From: JABSSA01 sp039984715
GTDB lineage: Bacteria; Pseudomonadota; Alphaproteobacteria; Rhodobacterales; Rhodobacteraceae
Assembly: GCA_039984715.1 (NCBI GenBank)
Contig: JBDWUA010000016.1
Span: 496,001 to 560,000, forward strand
Reading direction: 5' to 3'
DNA length: 64,000 bases
Shown here in pieces: positions 25,818 through 35,262 of the stretch. Below the pieces are notes generated by a model. It ran no database searches and was not told the DNA's origin. It saw only the letters and a program-made list of their open reading frames with translations. How positions within the stretch are numbered: position 1 is the stretch's first letter; each line of letters starts with the position of its first letter. Position numbers and translations under genes: made by a program.

Positions 25818-26819
25818 CTATGTGTTGATCAGCAATTGAGCCGCAGCAGGTGCGAAATAGGTCAATATGCCGTCACACCCGGCGCGTTTGAATGCCATTA
25901 GGCTTTCCATCATGACCCGGTCATGGTCGATCCACCCATTTTCAGCAGCGGCGCAGATCATCGCGTATTCACCTGAAACTTGATAAGCGAAAGTTGGCGC
26001 GCCAAAGCTGTCTTTTGCGCGGCGGCAAATATCAAGATATGGCAAACCGGGTTTCACCATGATCATATCTGCACCTTCGCGCAGATCGCGTTCAATCAAC
26101 CGCATCGCCTCGTCTGAATTTGCGGGATCCATTTGATAGGTGGCTTTGTCCCCCTTAAGGGCACCGCTCGCTCCGACGGCGTCACGAAACGGACCATAAA
26201 ACGCAGACGCGTATTTTGCGGCGTAACTTAGGATCATCACGTTTTGATGACCGGCATGTTCCAAAGCGTCACGAATTGCGCCAATACGGCCATCCATCAT
26301 ATCTGACGGGCCAATGATATCTGCGCCTGCATCGGCCTGTGCAAGGGCCATTTTGACAAGAGCGTTGACCGTTCGGTCGTTGACGATTTCATCGCCTTCG
26401 ACAAATCCATCATGGCCGTTGATGTTGTATGTATCCAGCGCAACATCGGTCATGATCACCATGTTGGGCACTTCGGCGCGGATTGCGCGGATGGCACGGT
26501 TCGTGTGATTGTCCGGATCCCATGCCCCGGCACAATCTTCTGTGCGATCTTCAAGGCCGGTGTAGGGAAACAGACAGATGGCCGGAATGCCCAAGTCCGC
26601 CGCTGCGCGCGCCGCTTCCACACATTTGTCGACAGACCGGCGCATCACACCCGGCATAGAGGGTACAGGTTCTTCTATGCTGTCTCCGGACCGGACAAAT
26701 ATAGGCCAAATGAAATCATCGACACTTAATGTGTTTTCGCGCACCAATCCCCGAATTGCCTTGTTTTGACGGGTGCGGCGCAAACGGGAAAGCGGATAGG
26801 GGGCTTGGATTGATCGCAT
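25818..26819 (-). CDS. hemB: Delta-aminolevulinic acid dehydratase (porphobilinogen synthase)
   Basis: 333 residues. It condenses two 5-aminolevulinates to porphobilinogen in tetrapyrrole synthesis. The Schiff-base lysines are in SYAAKYASAFYGP (about 206) and IMVKPGLPYLDI (about 259). The metal-site segment reads DVALDTYNINGHDG: aspartates and Ala replace the three zinc cysteines (DVCLCxYTxHGHCG), so this is the zinc-free, magnesium or potassium type found in Rhodobacter and Pseudomonas. Start at 26819 is chosen because MRSIQAPYPLSRLRR matches family N-termini; the frame extends 21 codons further upstream. Confidence 0.95.
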   Translation of the reverse strand: MRSIQAPYPLSRLRRTRQNKAIRGLVRENTLSVDDFIWPIFVRSGDSIEEPVPSMPGVMRRSVDKCVEAARAAADLGIPAICLFPYTGLEDRTEDCAGAWDPDNHTNRAIRAIRAEVPNMVIMTDVALDTYNINGHDGFVEGDEIVNDRTVNALVKMALAQADAGADIIGPSDMMDGRIGAIRDALEHAGHQNVMILSYAAKYASAFYGPFRDAVGASGALKGDKATYQMDPANSDEAMRLIERDLREGADMIMVKPGLPYLDICRRAKDSFGAPTFAYQVSGEYAMICAAAENGWIDHDRVMMESLMAFKRAGCDGILTYFAPAAAQLLINT

Positions 26820-27027
26820 GGCTCTGTCGTGTTTTGATTTCTGAATACCTTCAGGCGTCGCACGGATTGCTAAGCGTGGCAAGGCTGGTCGCCAATCCGG
26901 AAATGCGAAACAGAAAGTATCGTGGCTGCGTCACTTGTAAAAAGGAATGCATTTGCTCTTGTCGAAGCTCTGGGCATTTGTCATTCCGACAGCTAAGAGA
27001 ATTCAATCGGACAAGAGGGACGCACAC

Positions 27028-27555
27028 GTGGATTGGTATTCGACCGTTTTCGAATTGATCGATATGCGGTCTTTCTCAAATCTTTGGTTCTGGATTTCTC
27101 TGGCCGTCACTTGGTCCACGGCATCGCATTGGGTGATGGGCGTGCCATTTGACATGATCGCACGCGCACGCAAACACGGCGGTCAGGTTGAGATCGATCT
27201 AGAAGATATTGTGCGCATCAATTCCAACCGTCTTGTTTATATTGAACAAATCTCGGGTTTGTGGCTGTTGGGCATTACGTGCTTTGCGATTACGGGGCTG
27301 TGCATCCTAGGGTTCGTCTACCAGATTGAAATCGCGCAAGCCTTGTTTTTGATAGGTTTTCCAATGTCCTTTGTGGGTGCGTTGAACATATTTTTGGCGC
27401 GCTCTATCAAACAAGAACAGTTGACTGGCGAGGCGTTGCGCATCCGTTTGACACGGCATCGTACGATCATTCAGGCGATTGGCATGGTTTCTATTTGTGT
27501 CACAGCCGTTTGGGGGATGTACCAAAACTTTTCTGTAGGGCCTTTCGGCGGTTGA
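27028..27555 (+). CDS. Conserved membrane protein upstream of mfd
   Basis: 175 residues with four apparent membrane helices (roughly residues 14-36, 70-92, 95-118 and 142-162). I chose the GTG at 27028 behind AAGAGGGA. The opening MDWYSTVFELIDMRSFSNLWFWI is typical of a Rhodobacteraceae family sometimes labelled 'component of SufBCD complex', but I see no Fe-S motif and cannot support that name. It is transcribed toward mfd and divergent from hemB. A membrane role is supported; nothing more is certain. Confidence 0.7.
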   Translation: MDWYSTVFELIDMRSFSNLWFWISLAVTWSTASHWVMGVPFDMIARARKHGGQVEIDLEDIVRINSNRLVYIEQISGLWLLGITCFAITGLCILGFVYQIEIAQALFLIGFPMSFVGALNIFLARSIKQEQLTGEALRIRLTRHRTIIQAIGMVSICVTAVWGMYQNFSVGPFGG

Positions 27556-27589
27556 CTCGACGCTAATTTGTGCCAAATGAAGCGACCTT

Positions 27590-30500
27590 ATGTCTGGCAA
27601 TCACGTTACTGTTTCTGGGGCCCCCGAAGGCTTTGACGCACGGCTTATCCTCCAAGAGGTAGAGCGTGGGAGTGCTGTTGTTCACGTAGCACGTGACGAC
27701 AAACGGTTGGTCGCGATGCAAGACGCGCTTCGGTTTTTTGCGCCGTCTATGCCAGTGCTGGTTTTTCCCGGATGGGATTGTTTGCCCTATGACCGTGTGT
27801 CGCCCAATGCAGATATTTGTGCGCAACGCATGGCGACGCTGGCGGCCCTTATCCATGGGATGCCAAAACAATATGTTGTTCTGACAACGTTAAACGCCGC
27901 CACGCAACGCGTTCCAGAGCAAAGCTTGTTACGTGAGGCTGCGTTTTCGGCGCGTGTGGGCAGCCGGATTGACGAAGAAGCACTGCGGCATTTCCTTGTG
28001 CGTATGGGGTTTGTGCAATCACCCACTGTGATGGAACCCGGCGATTATGCAGTGCGCGGCGGCATTATTGATATTTATCCTCCCGGAGATCTGGGTCCTG
28101 TGCGGCTTGATCTGTTTGGGGATGTATTGGACGGGGCGCGCCGGTTTGATCCGGTGACACAACGGACCACGGAAAAGCTTGAGCTGGTTGAATTGGCGCC
28201 GGTGTCCGAAATTGTTCTGGACGAACCTTCGATCACACGGTTTCGGCAAAACTATCGTATCGAATTTGGTGCGGCGGGCACTGACGATCCTTTGTACGAA
28301 GCGATCAGTGCTGGGCGGAAACACCAAGGTGCAGAGCATTGGTTGTCGCTCTTTCACGAACGGTTGGACACGCTCTTTGACTATCTGCCTGACGCAACAA
28401 TCACGCTGGATGATCAAACCACTCCGGCCCGGTTGTCGCGATGGGAAAGCATCGAGGATCAGTACGAAACGCGCAAACATGCGTTATCCCAAAAGGGGCG
28501 TATCGACAGTGTCTATAAACCGGCACCTCCCGGAGGGCTGTATTTGGACGATGCGGCGTGGGAAACGATTGTCGAAGGGCGCCGTGTGCTACAGCTTTCG
28601 GCCTTGCCACAAGCAACAGGTTTGGGCGTCATCGAGGCAGGCGGACGCATTGGGCGGAATTTCTCTCCTGAACGTCAACAGGAAACCGTAAGTCTTTTCA
28701 AATCTTTGTCGGATCACATTAAAGCGTCTTTGGAGGCGGGCCCAGTTGTCGTTGCGTCTTATTCCGAGGGCGCGCGCGAACGGTTAAGCGGGTTGATCGA
28801 AGACGAAGGTGTGGTCGGCGCGATTCCAATTACGGATTTCACTCGTATCAGCAAACACGGTTTGCATCTGGCTGTTTGGGCGCTTGCGCATGGGTTTGAA
28901 GGTCCGCTTGGGGATCAAACATTAACGGTCATTTCAGAACAAGATGTGCTGGGCGATCGCTTGATCCGCCAACCGCGCAAAAAGCGACGAGCCGAGAATT
29001 TTCTGACGGAAACGCAAAGCCTGTCCTTGGGTGATTTGGTCGTGCATGTCGATCACGGCATTGGGCGGTATCTCGGGTTGGAAGTCGTGACAGCGGCAGG
29101 TGCGGCACATGAGTGCATTTTGTTGGAATATGCCGAAAGCGCCAAGCTTTACCTACCGGTCGAAAATATCGAATTGCTGTCCAAATATGGCCATGACGAA
29201 GGCCTGTTGGATCGGTTGGGTGGCGGCGCGTGGCAGGCCAAGAAAGCGCGCCTGAAAGAACGCATTCGCGAGATGGCTGACCGCCTGATCCGGATCGCAG
29301 CTGAACGTGCATTGCGCCGCGCCCCTATTTTGGAACCGCCACCGGGAATGTGGGACGCGTTTTCAGCCCGGTTTCCATATCAAGAAACAGATGATCAGCT
29401 GAAAGCCATTGGCGAAGTTCTTGAGGATTTGACCTCCGGGGCACCGATGGACCGTTTGGTCTGTGGCGATGTTGGGTTCGGTAAAACCGAAGTCGCGATG
29501 CGCGCGGCTTTTGTTGCGGCGTTGTCTGGGGTGCAGGTGGCGATAATCGCGCCGACGACCCTTTTGGCGCGCCAACATGCACAGTCCTTCAACGAGCGGT
29601 TTCGCGGATTTCCGGTTGAAGTGCGTCAGCTGAGCAGGTTCGTCAGCACCAAAGATGCAAACGCAACGCGTGAGGCGATCAGCAAGGGGACCTGTGACAT
29701 TGTCATTGGCACTCATGCGTTGTTGGCCAAAAGTATCCGATTCCAAAATCTCGGGTTGCTGATTATCGACGAAGAACAGCATTTCGGAGTGTCGCACAAA
29801 GAGCGCCTGAAACAGATGCGTTCGGACATTCATGTACTGACATTGACGGCGACGCCCATTCCCAGAACGCTGCAGCTTAGCCTGACTGGCGTGCGCGATT
29901 TGTCGATCATTGGCACGCCCCCGGTCGACCGTTTGGCGATCCGGACCTATGTCAGCGAATTTGATGCGGTGACTATCCGCGAGGCGTTGTTGCGTGAACA
30001 TTACCGTGGCGGGCAGTCGTTTTATGTTGTTCCACGGATCAGCGATTTGCCCGAGATCGAAGAGTTTTTGAAAACCCAAGTGCCTGAAGTCAGCTATGTC
30101 GTTGCGCATGGTCAGATGGCGGCAGGCGAGCTTGATGACCGGATGAACGCGTTTTACGACGGCAAATACGATGTTCTATTGGCCACGACGATTGTGGAAT
30201 CCGGTTTGGATATTCCAACGGCCAACACGATGGTTGTGCACCGTTCTGATATGTTTGGTCTGGCGCAGCTGTATCAAATCCGGGGACGAGTGGGGCGATC
30301 AAAGACGCGTGCCTATGCGTATCTGACAACCAAACCGCGGGCCAAGCTGACGACGACAGCTGAAAAGCGTCTGCGCGTGTTGGGCAGTCTTGATACGCTT
30401 GGGGCGGGGTTTACCTTGGCGTCCCAAGATCTTGATATTCGCGGCGCTGGGAATTTGTTGGGCGAAGAGCAATCGGGACAAATGCGCGATGTGGGGTTTG

Positions 30501-31057
30501 AGCTGTATCAATCGATGCTTGAAGAAGCGATTGCCAAGATCAAAGCCGGTGAAATGGAAGGTCTGTCTGAAGCTGATGAGCAATGGGCGCCGCAAATCAA
30601 TCTGGGTGTTCCTGTTCTTATTCCGGAGGATTTCGTGCCTGATCTAGACGTGCGGCTTGGGTTGTATCGTCGCTTGTCGAATCTGTCCAAAAAGGTGGAG
30701 TTGGAAGGGTTCGCGGCTGAATTGATTGACCGGTTTGGCGCGCTTCCGAAGGAAGTGAATACATTGCTGTTGGTCGTCCGGATCAAGGCCATGTGCAAAC
30801 GGGCAGGGATCGCCAAATTGGATGGCGGACCAAAAGGCGCGACAATTCAGTTCCACAACGACAAATTTGCGTCTCCGCAAGGACTGGTGGATTTCATCGA
30901 AGGGCAGCGTGGACTGGCCAAAGTGAAAGACAACAAGATTGTGGTGCGACGCGATTGGAAGAAAGATTCTGACAAGATCAAAGGCGCTTTTGCCATCGCA
31001 CGTGATCTGGCGGAAAAGGTCATGGACGAGAAAAAGAAGAAGGCTAAGAAAGCCTAA
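27590..31057 (+). CDS. mfd: Transcription-repair coupling factor
   Basis: 1155 residues, full length. It displaces RNA polymerase stalled at DNA lesions and recruits UvrA. Order of domains: UvrB-homology region (about 1-350), RNA polymerase-interacting domain (about 470-540; LGDLVVHVDHGIGRYLGL), the RecG-like helicase core with Walker A GDVGFGKTEVAMRA (about 625) and DEEQHFG box (about 726), helicase motif VI QIRGRVGRSKTRAYAY (about 900), and a C-terminal TRCF domain ending in a Lys-rich tail. The last four bases overlap the converging MFS gene stop. Confidence 0.97.
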   Translation: MSGNHVTVSGAPEGFDARLILQEVERGSAVVHVARDDKRLVAMQDALRFFAPSMPVLVFPGWDCLPYDRVSPNADICAQRMATLAALIHGMPKQYVVLTTLNAATQRVPEQSLLREAAFSARVGSRIDEEALRHFLVRMGFVQSPTVMEPGDYAVRGGIIDIYPPGDLGPVRLDLFGDVLDGARRFDPVTQRTTEKLELVELAPVSEIVLDEPSITRFRQNYRIEFGAAGTDDPLYEAISAGRKHQGAEHWLSLFHERLDTLFDYLPDATITLDDQTTPARLSRWESIEDQYETRKHALSQKGRIDSVYKPAPPGGLYLDDAAWETIVEGRRVLQLSALPQATGLGVIEAGGRIGRNFSPERQQETVSLFKSLSDHIKASLEAGPVVVASYSEGARERLSGLIEDEGVVGAIPITDFTRISKHGLHLAVWALAHGFEGPLGDQTLTVISEQDVLGDRLIRQPRKKRRAENFLTETQSLSLGDLVVHVDHGIGRYLGLEVVTAAGAAHECILLEYAESAKLYLPVENIELLSKYGHDEGLLDRLGGGAWQAKKARLKERIREMADRLIRIAAERALRRAPILEPPPGMWDAFSARFPYQETDDQLKAIGEVLEDLTSGAPMDRLVCGDVGFGKTEVAMRAAFVAALSGVQVAIIAPTTLLARQHAQSFNERFRGFPVEVRQLSRFVSTKDANATREAISKGTCDIVIGTHALLAKSIRFQNLGLLIIDEEQHFGVSHKERLKQMRSDIHVLTLTATPIPRTLQLSLTGVRDLSIIGTPPVDRLAIRTYVSEFDAVTIREALLREHYRGGQSFYVVPRISDLPEIEEFLKTQVPEVSYVVAHGQMAAGELDDRMNAFYDGKYDVLLATTIVESGLDIPTANTMVVHRSDMFGLAQLYQIRGRVGRSKTRAYAYLTTKPRAKLTTTAEKRLRVLGSLDTLGAGFTLASQDLDIRGAGNLLGEEQSGQMRDVGFELYQSMLEEAIAKIKAGEMEGLSEADEQWAPQINLGVPVLIPEDFVPDLDVRLGLYRRLSNLSKKVELEGFAAELIDRFGALPKEVNTLLLVVRIKAMCKRAGIAKLDGGPKGATIQFHNDKFASPQGLVDFIEGQRGLAKVKDNKIVVRRDWKKDSDKIKGAFAIARDLAEKVMDEKKKKAKKA

Positions 31058-32274
31058 GCTTGCTGTTCATCCCGCAATTCTGCGCGGCGCAAAAACTGCA
31101 TCAAAATGCTTGATACCGACACAAGGACAAGAACGCCTGCGACCAGCGGGCGTGGTGTCCCGTCGAATAATAATCCCATTTGGTAGCCAATGAATGCACC
31201 ACCAATTGTCGAAATGGCGGCCATGACAGATGCAGCCGTCCCTGCGATGTGGCCCATCGGTTCTGCGGCCAACGCATTCAAATTGGCCGTTGTCATACCT
31301 GCCTGAACCAGAACGCCAAATTGCCAGACCAAGTAAATCCAAAACCCCAAAGAGGATCCTTGAATGAACAGAAATAAAACAACTGCCGACATGATAACCT
31401 GAAAAGCCAAGGCGATTGTGATCAACCGACGCATGCCAAAACGAACAACAAGAGAAGCATTCAAAAGACTGGACACACCGGACACAATGGCCAGCACGCC
31501 AAACCAATATGGAAAGGTCTCCGCCCGATCAAATACGATTTCAAAAATGGGTTGAACCATAGCGAGAATTGAAAACAGCACCCCCATCAGCAAAGTCTGA
31601 ACAATCACGGCCAAACGAACAACCGGGTTGGCATTCATTTCTCTGACAGACTCTCGCAAAGCCCGGATCCGTATAGGGCGGCGTGCATGGGATGGATGTG
31701 TTTCCTTTAGGCGGATTGCAAACCAGACCCACAAGACAAGTCCAAAGGCAAACAGGACGCCAAAAATCGCCCGCCAATGGGCCAATTCCATTATCAATGC
31801 GCCGATCATCGGGGCAAGGGCCGGGGCAAGTAGGAACAACATCAAAGAGAATGACAATATCCGCGCCATTTCTCTTCCGCTGAACAGGTCCCGGATAATG
31901 GCCGCAGACACGATGCGAGGCCCAGAAGCACCCACACCTTGCAAAAAACGGGCAGCAAGCATCAGCTCGAAGGTTGGGGCGACCCAGGACAAAGCAGCGC
32001 CAACCAAGTAAATCGCCAAACCAACATAGACTGTTGGGCGACGACCATAGGCGTCAGATATCGGGCCCATAAACAATGTGCCGGCACCTAATCCCATGAC
32101 GAAAATCAAAATGACCAAAGGTGCATATTGCGGGTTTGTTAGGCTTAGGTCGGATGCGATTTCTGGCATTGCAGGCAGCATCGCGTCTATCGAGAACGCC
32201 ACAATAGCGAACATCATCGCCATCAACGCGATAAATTCACGACGCCCGATAGTCTGACCAGACAACTTGTGCAC
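31054..32274 (-). CDS. MFS drug-resistance exporter, Bcr/CflA type
   Basis: 406 residues with 12 predicted helices. The cytoplasmic loop between helices 2 and 3 shows MGPISDAYGRRPTVYVG, the MFS signature, and helix 5 contains the antiporter motif region FLLAPALAPMIGALI (the G-x-x-x-G-P-x-x-G position). Members of the DHA1 Bcr/CflA subgroup export sulfonamides, bicyclomycin, chloramphenicol or other compounds by proton antiport. The gene is monocistronic, with its 3' end overlapping mfd by four bases. The substrate cannot be assigned. Confidence 0.88.
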   Translation of the reverse strand: MHKLSGQTIGRREFIALMAMMFAIVAFSIDAMLPAMPEIASDLSLTNPQYAPLVILIFVMGLGAGTLFMGPISDAYGRRPTVYVGLAIYLVGAALSWVAPTFELMLAARFLQGVGASGPRIVSAAIIRDLFSGREMARILSFSLMLFLLAPALAPMIGALIMELAHWRAIFGVLFAFGLVLWVWFAIRLKETHPSHARRPIRIRALRESVREMNANPVVRLAVIVQTLLMGVLFSILAMVQPIFEIVFDRAETFPYWFGVLAIVSGVSSLLNASLVVRFGMRRLITIALAFQVIMSAVVLFLFIQGSSLGFWIYLVWQFGVLVQAGMTTANLNALAAEPMGHIAGTAASVMAAISTIGGAFIGYQMGLLFDGTPRPLVAGVLVLVSVSSILMQFLRRAELRDEQQA

Positions 32275-32372
32275 AAATGCTCCGATAAAAAACGATGCTT
32301 ATTCGCGTCACATTAGTTGTAAAAACGGGCGAGACAATGACCTTTGGTTGAATTTTTCGCGAGAATTGATCT

Positions 32373-32822
32373 TTATGCTGACTTCACAAGCGCTTGAGCA
32401 ACAAAATTAGTTTGCGTGAAGTTTGGATCAACATTTTCAGGATCACGTGCATAAACGCTTTTTGAACGCGGAAGATACAACACCTGCGTAATATCATTTA
32501 AGTGATCGTACTTCCCGGCAAATTGTTCACCCATCGCAAAAAGACTTATATTGTAATTTACAATATCGGTGTGTTTTTGGTCCCAATCAGTTTCGGGTAT
32601 GACATGGTCAACATACTGGCAAGATTGAAGAATTTCGCGTCTTTCTTCGAAAGGCAAGATTGACGGAGACCCTTTTTCCGAATTAAATTGGTCTGTCGAT
32701 AACCCAACAATGACACGATCGCCCATTGCGGAAAGCCGTTTTAAAAACCGCACATGCCCAATTTGAAGTGGATCAAAACTGCCATACGTCAAAATGCGGC
32801 GTTCGGTTGAAAGAGCATTCAT
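32373..32822 (-). CDS. TagD-like cytidylyltransferase homologue with degenerate signatures
   Basis: 149 residues aligned along their length with glycerol-3-phosphate cytidylyltransferase (TagD): TYGSFDPLQIGHVRFL, STDQFNSEKG, RREILQSCQYVDHVIPE, WDQKHTDI, FAMGEQFAGKYD and VLYLPRS. Two catalytic signatures are altered. The HxGH motif reads QIGH, losing the first histidine, and the RTxGISTT motif is replaced by RSKSVYARDPEN. The enzyme is therefore probably inactive or acts on something else. Local base composition is clearly more AT-rich than the flanks, and the gene stands alone, which suggests transfer. Ribosome-binding site GGAGGTG precedes the ATG at 32822. Confidence 0.75.
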   Translation of the reverse strand: MNALSTERRILTYGSFDPLQIGHVRFLKRLSAMGDRVIVGLSTDQFNSEKGSPSILPFEERREILQSCQYVDHVIPETDWDQKHTDIVNYNISLFAMGEQFAGKYDHLNDITQVLYLPRSKSVYARDPENVDPNFTQTNFVAQALVKSA

Positions 32823-33085
32823 AATGGCACCTCCTGGTGAACATCAGTGAAATGCCATGGATTCGCGATGAAATGTGTCTTTTTTGGTTTTTGCGCAAAG
32901 ATGCGATATACCGTCGGTTGCACACGCCTAAATTGCGCGTTGATTTGTTGTTTCATCAATTGAATCTGCCTGTTCGCCGCATTTGTGATGGTCAATGTCT
33001 TGCCTGACCTTGCGGTGATTCTAACGCAGCCGAATCACTGGTGCAAAGCATTTGTGACACGGCTGCGAAAATACAGGCTGTTAGG
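32823..33085. other. 263-base AT-rich region upstream of the TagD-like gene
   Basis: No gene is supported. It carries the AGGAGG ribosome-binding site of the TagD-like gene (at about 32828-32835, minus strand). I see no convincing terminator for the gene on its other side, and no clear -35/-10 pair. Composition shifts from AT-rich near the TagD-like gene to ordinary near the DsbA-like gene. Confidence 0.3.
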
Positions 33086-33730
33086 TCACACTTCTGCCAT
33101 TCCACGCAAATCGGCCAGAACCTTGGCCCAAAGCTCGGGAGGTTGGGCGCCCGGAACGGCATGACGTTGGCCGACAATAAATGTCGGCACAGATGAAATA
33201 CCCATTTCGCGGGCATGGGTGTCGCGCTTTTTGATGTCCTCAATGTCAGAGTCTGATGTCAAAAGCTTGCGCACGACAGCGGCGTCCATTTCAATTCCGT
33301 CTGCGATATCCGCCAGCACGTCTGTATCGCCAATGTCGCGGGCTTCGACGAAATAGGCTTTGAACAAAGCAGACACGGCGGCGGTTTGACGCCCCTCAAC
33401 ACCTGCCCAGTGGATCAAACGGTGGGCGTTTAACGTGTTTGGCGTGCGTTGCATGCCTTCGAAGTCAATTTTGAGACCTGCTTTTTCGGCGTGTTCCACA
33501 ACTGGGGCATAGGCTTTGACCGCGCCGGCTTTGCCTCCAAATTTGCCTTCCAGATACTCACGACGCCCCATCCCTTCGGATGGCATGGTCGGGTTCAACT
33601 GGAAGGGATGCCATTCAATGACAAACGGGTGGTCTGGTTGTGCTTCTAGGGCGCGATCAAGATGTGCTTTGCCGATATAGCACCATGGGCAGATTGGATC
33701 CGACATGATGTCGAGTTTGACAGGGTCCAT
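33086..33730 (-). CDS. DsbA-family oxidoreductase (FrnE / 2-hydroxychromene-2-carboxylate isomerase-like)
   Basis: 214 residues. Thioredoxin-fold protein with an N-terminal CPWC active site (SDPICPWCYIGK, about residues 11-22), no signal peptide, and a helical insertion. This layout matches cytosolic FrnE-type DsbA homologues, a group that also includes GST-kappa-like isomerases. The C-terminal cis-proline loop is SSVPTFIVG. The ATG at 33730 overlaps the stop of the CoA ligase gene (TGATG), so the two are made together; the longer frame would start inside the ligase. The actual substrate is not known. Confidence 0.88.
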   Translation of the reverse strand: MDPVKLDIMSDPICPWCYIGKAHLDRALEAQPDHPFVIEWHPFQLNPTMPSEGMGRREYLEGKFGGKAGAVKAYAPVVEHAEKAGLKIDFEGMQRTPNTLNAHRLIHWAGVEGRQTAAVSALFKAYFVEARDIGDTDVLADIADGIEMDAAVVRKLLTSDSDIEDIKKRDTHAREMGISSVPTFIVGQRHAVPGAQPPELWAKVLADLRGMAEV

Positions 33731-35202
33731 CAGTTTGGGCCTTTCCAAGTGTCGCGCAGATGACGGCGCAAAAGTTTTCCGTTCGCCCCAGTGGGCAGTG
33801 TTTCAATTCGAGTCAGTTTGCGCGGACATTTGTAACGCGCAAGGTTGATGTGCAAATAGGTGTTCAAGGCGCGTTCGTCCACTGGTGATGCGCTTGTATA
33901 GAATGCAGCGATGATACTGGCCCCTGATTTGACAGGCAGTTCAACAACAATTGATCCTGTAATACCGTCAAATTCATTCATGACACGTTCGACTTCGATG
34001 GGGGACACGCGAATGCCGCCTGCGTTCATCATGTCATCTGCGCGGCCAAGATATGTGATGTTGCCGTGTTCATCGGCTTGTCCCAAATCGCCAGTCAGGA
34101 ACCATTCACCGTCAAAGCGGCGCGCCGTTTCTTCGGGCTGGTCTAGATATTCTAGGAATAAACCGGGGTCACTTTTGTGAACTGCAATTACGCCTGTCGT
34201 GTTTGCACCGGCCGATTTTGTGTCGTTGATCAGTGTTACTTGTCGTCCGGGTTGCGCCCGCCCAAGAGTGCCCGGTAACGCGGGCGCGGCAGGGCTTCCT
34301 GATATGAAGGTTGAAATCTCAGACATTCCAAAAGCTTCGAATACGGGCGTATGGGTCGCGTCTTGCCAAGATTGGCGGGTGACGTCGGGCAATTTTTCGC
34401 CCGCGCTTAATCCGTGACGCAGATCAGGCAAGTCTGGGATGGGACCCCGCAGTGCTTGCCGATACACACCGGGTGCCGCGGCGAAAATCGTGGCTTTGTG
34501 TTTGGCGACAAGGGTTAAAAGGTCGGCGGCGGGCGTGTCAGGCGCAGGGATAAGTGCCGTGGCGCCAAGGGTCCATGGATCCATCAAGCCAGTGCCCAAT
34601 GTATAGGTCCAGTTGAATGCCCCTGCATGCAGCATGCGATCCTGTTGGCGCAGACCGTACCAGCCATCAAACATCATCTGACGTGCCAGAATGGCGCGAT
34701 GGGCGTGCACAACAGCGCGCGCAACACCCGACGTGCCAGACGTGTAGATGATATATCCCGGTCGGTCTGGATTCCCCATGTGCCAGTCCGACGGTGCGCA
34801 CATTCGCATGGATTGCAAGGCATCACTTTGGACAATGCGTGTGTCAGACGGGCAGGCAACCTTTGGCGCTCGCAAAATGGCGGCGGGGTTTAATTCTTTG
34901 ATGATATTGCTGACTTCGGGTTCGGTCAGTGCGGCGGACGTCGGTGCAGGTACTAATCCTGCGGCCAATGCCCCAAGATAGGCGATCGGAAAGTCAGGCG
35001 TGTTTCCCAACCGCAATAGAACCCTGTCACCGGGCAACAGCCCAAGATCACGCAGCCCTGTTGCGGTTCCCAAAACGGCTGTTTTAAGATCCCTAAACGT
35101 CAAAGGGGGTTCGCCGGACCCGAGTACATCCAATGCGATTTTGTCAGCAAGGCGATCCGAGTGTGACAGAACATATGCGGCTAGGTTGAAATTTGATGTC
35201 AT
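33730..35202 (-). CDS. AMP-dependent acyl-CoA synthetase/ligase (benzoate-CoA ligase-like)
   Basis: 490 residues of the ANL superfamily, which activates a carboxylate as acyl-AMP and transfers it to CoA. Motifs: P-loop YTSGTSGVARAVVHAH (about 155), FLTGDLGQADEHGNITYLGR with the hinge (about 365-385), ADDMMNAGGIRVSP, and the adenylation lysine in TGANGKLLRR near the C-terminus. Slightly short for the family and similar in build to aromatic-acid CoA ligases. It is divergent from an XRE-cupin regulator across only 60 bases, which likely controls it, and is coupled to the DsbA-like gene downstream. Confidence 0.88.
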   Translation of the reverse strand: MTSNFNLAAYVLSHSDRLADKIALDVLGSGEPPLTFRDLKTAVLGTATGLRDLGLLPGDRVLLRLGNTPDFPIAYLGALAAGLVPAPTSAALTEPEVSNIIKELNPAAILRAPKVACPSDTRIVQSDALQSMRMCAPSDWHMGNPDRPGYIIYTSGTSGVARAVVHAHRAILARQMMFDGWYGLRQQDRMLHAGAFNWTYTLGTGLMDPWTLGATALIPAPDTPAADLLTLVAKHKATIFAAAPGVYRQALRGPIPDLPDLRHGLSAGEKLPDVTRQSWQDATHTPVFEAFGMSEISTFISGSPAAPALPGTLGRAQPGRQVTLINDTKSAGANTTGVIAVHKSDPGLFLEYLDQPEETARRFDGEWFLTGDLGQADEHGNITYLGRADDMMNAGGIRVSPIEVERVMNEFDGITGSIVVELPVKSGASIIAAFYTSASPVDERALNTYLHINLARYKCPRKLTRIETLPTGANGKLLRRHLRDTWKGPN

Positions 35203-35262
35203 GGTTCTGACTTGTCATGGGGAGGGCTGGCGTTGCAAGGGCGCTGCGCCTATAGGTGAGAT

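Noticed and set aside
29363..30109. 248-codon open frame opposite mfd
   Set aside because: Antisense to the helicase core of mfd, without ribosome-binding site or family.
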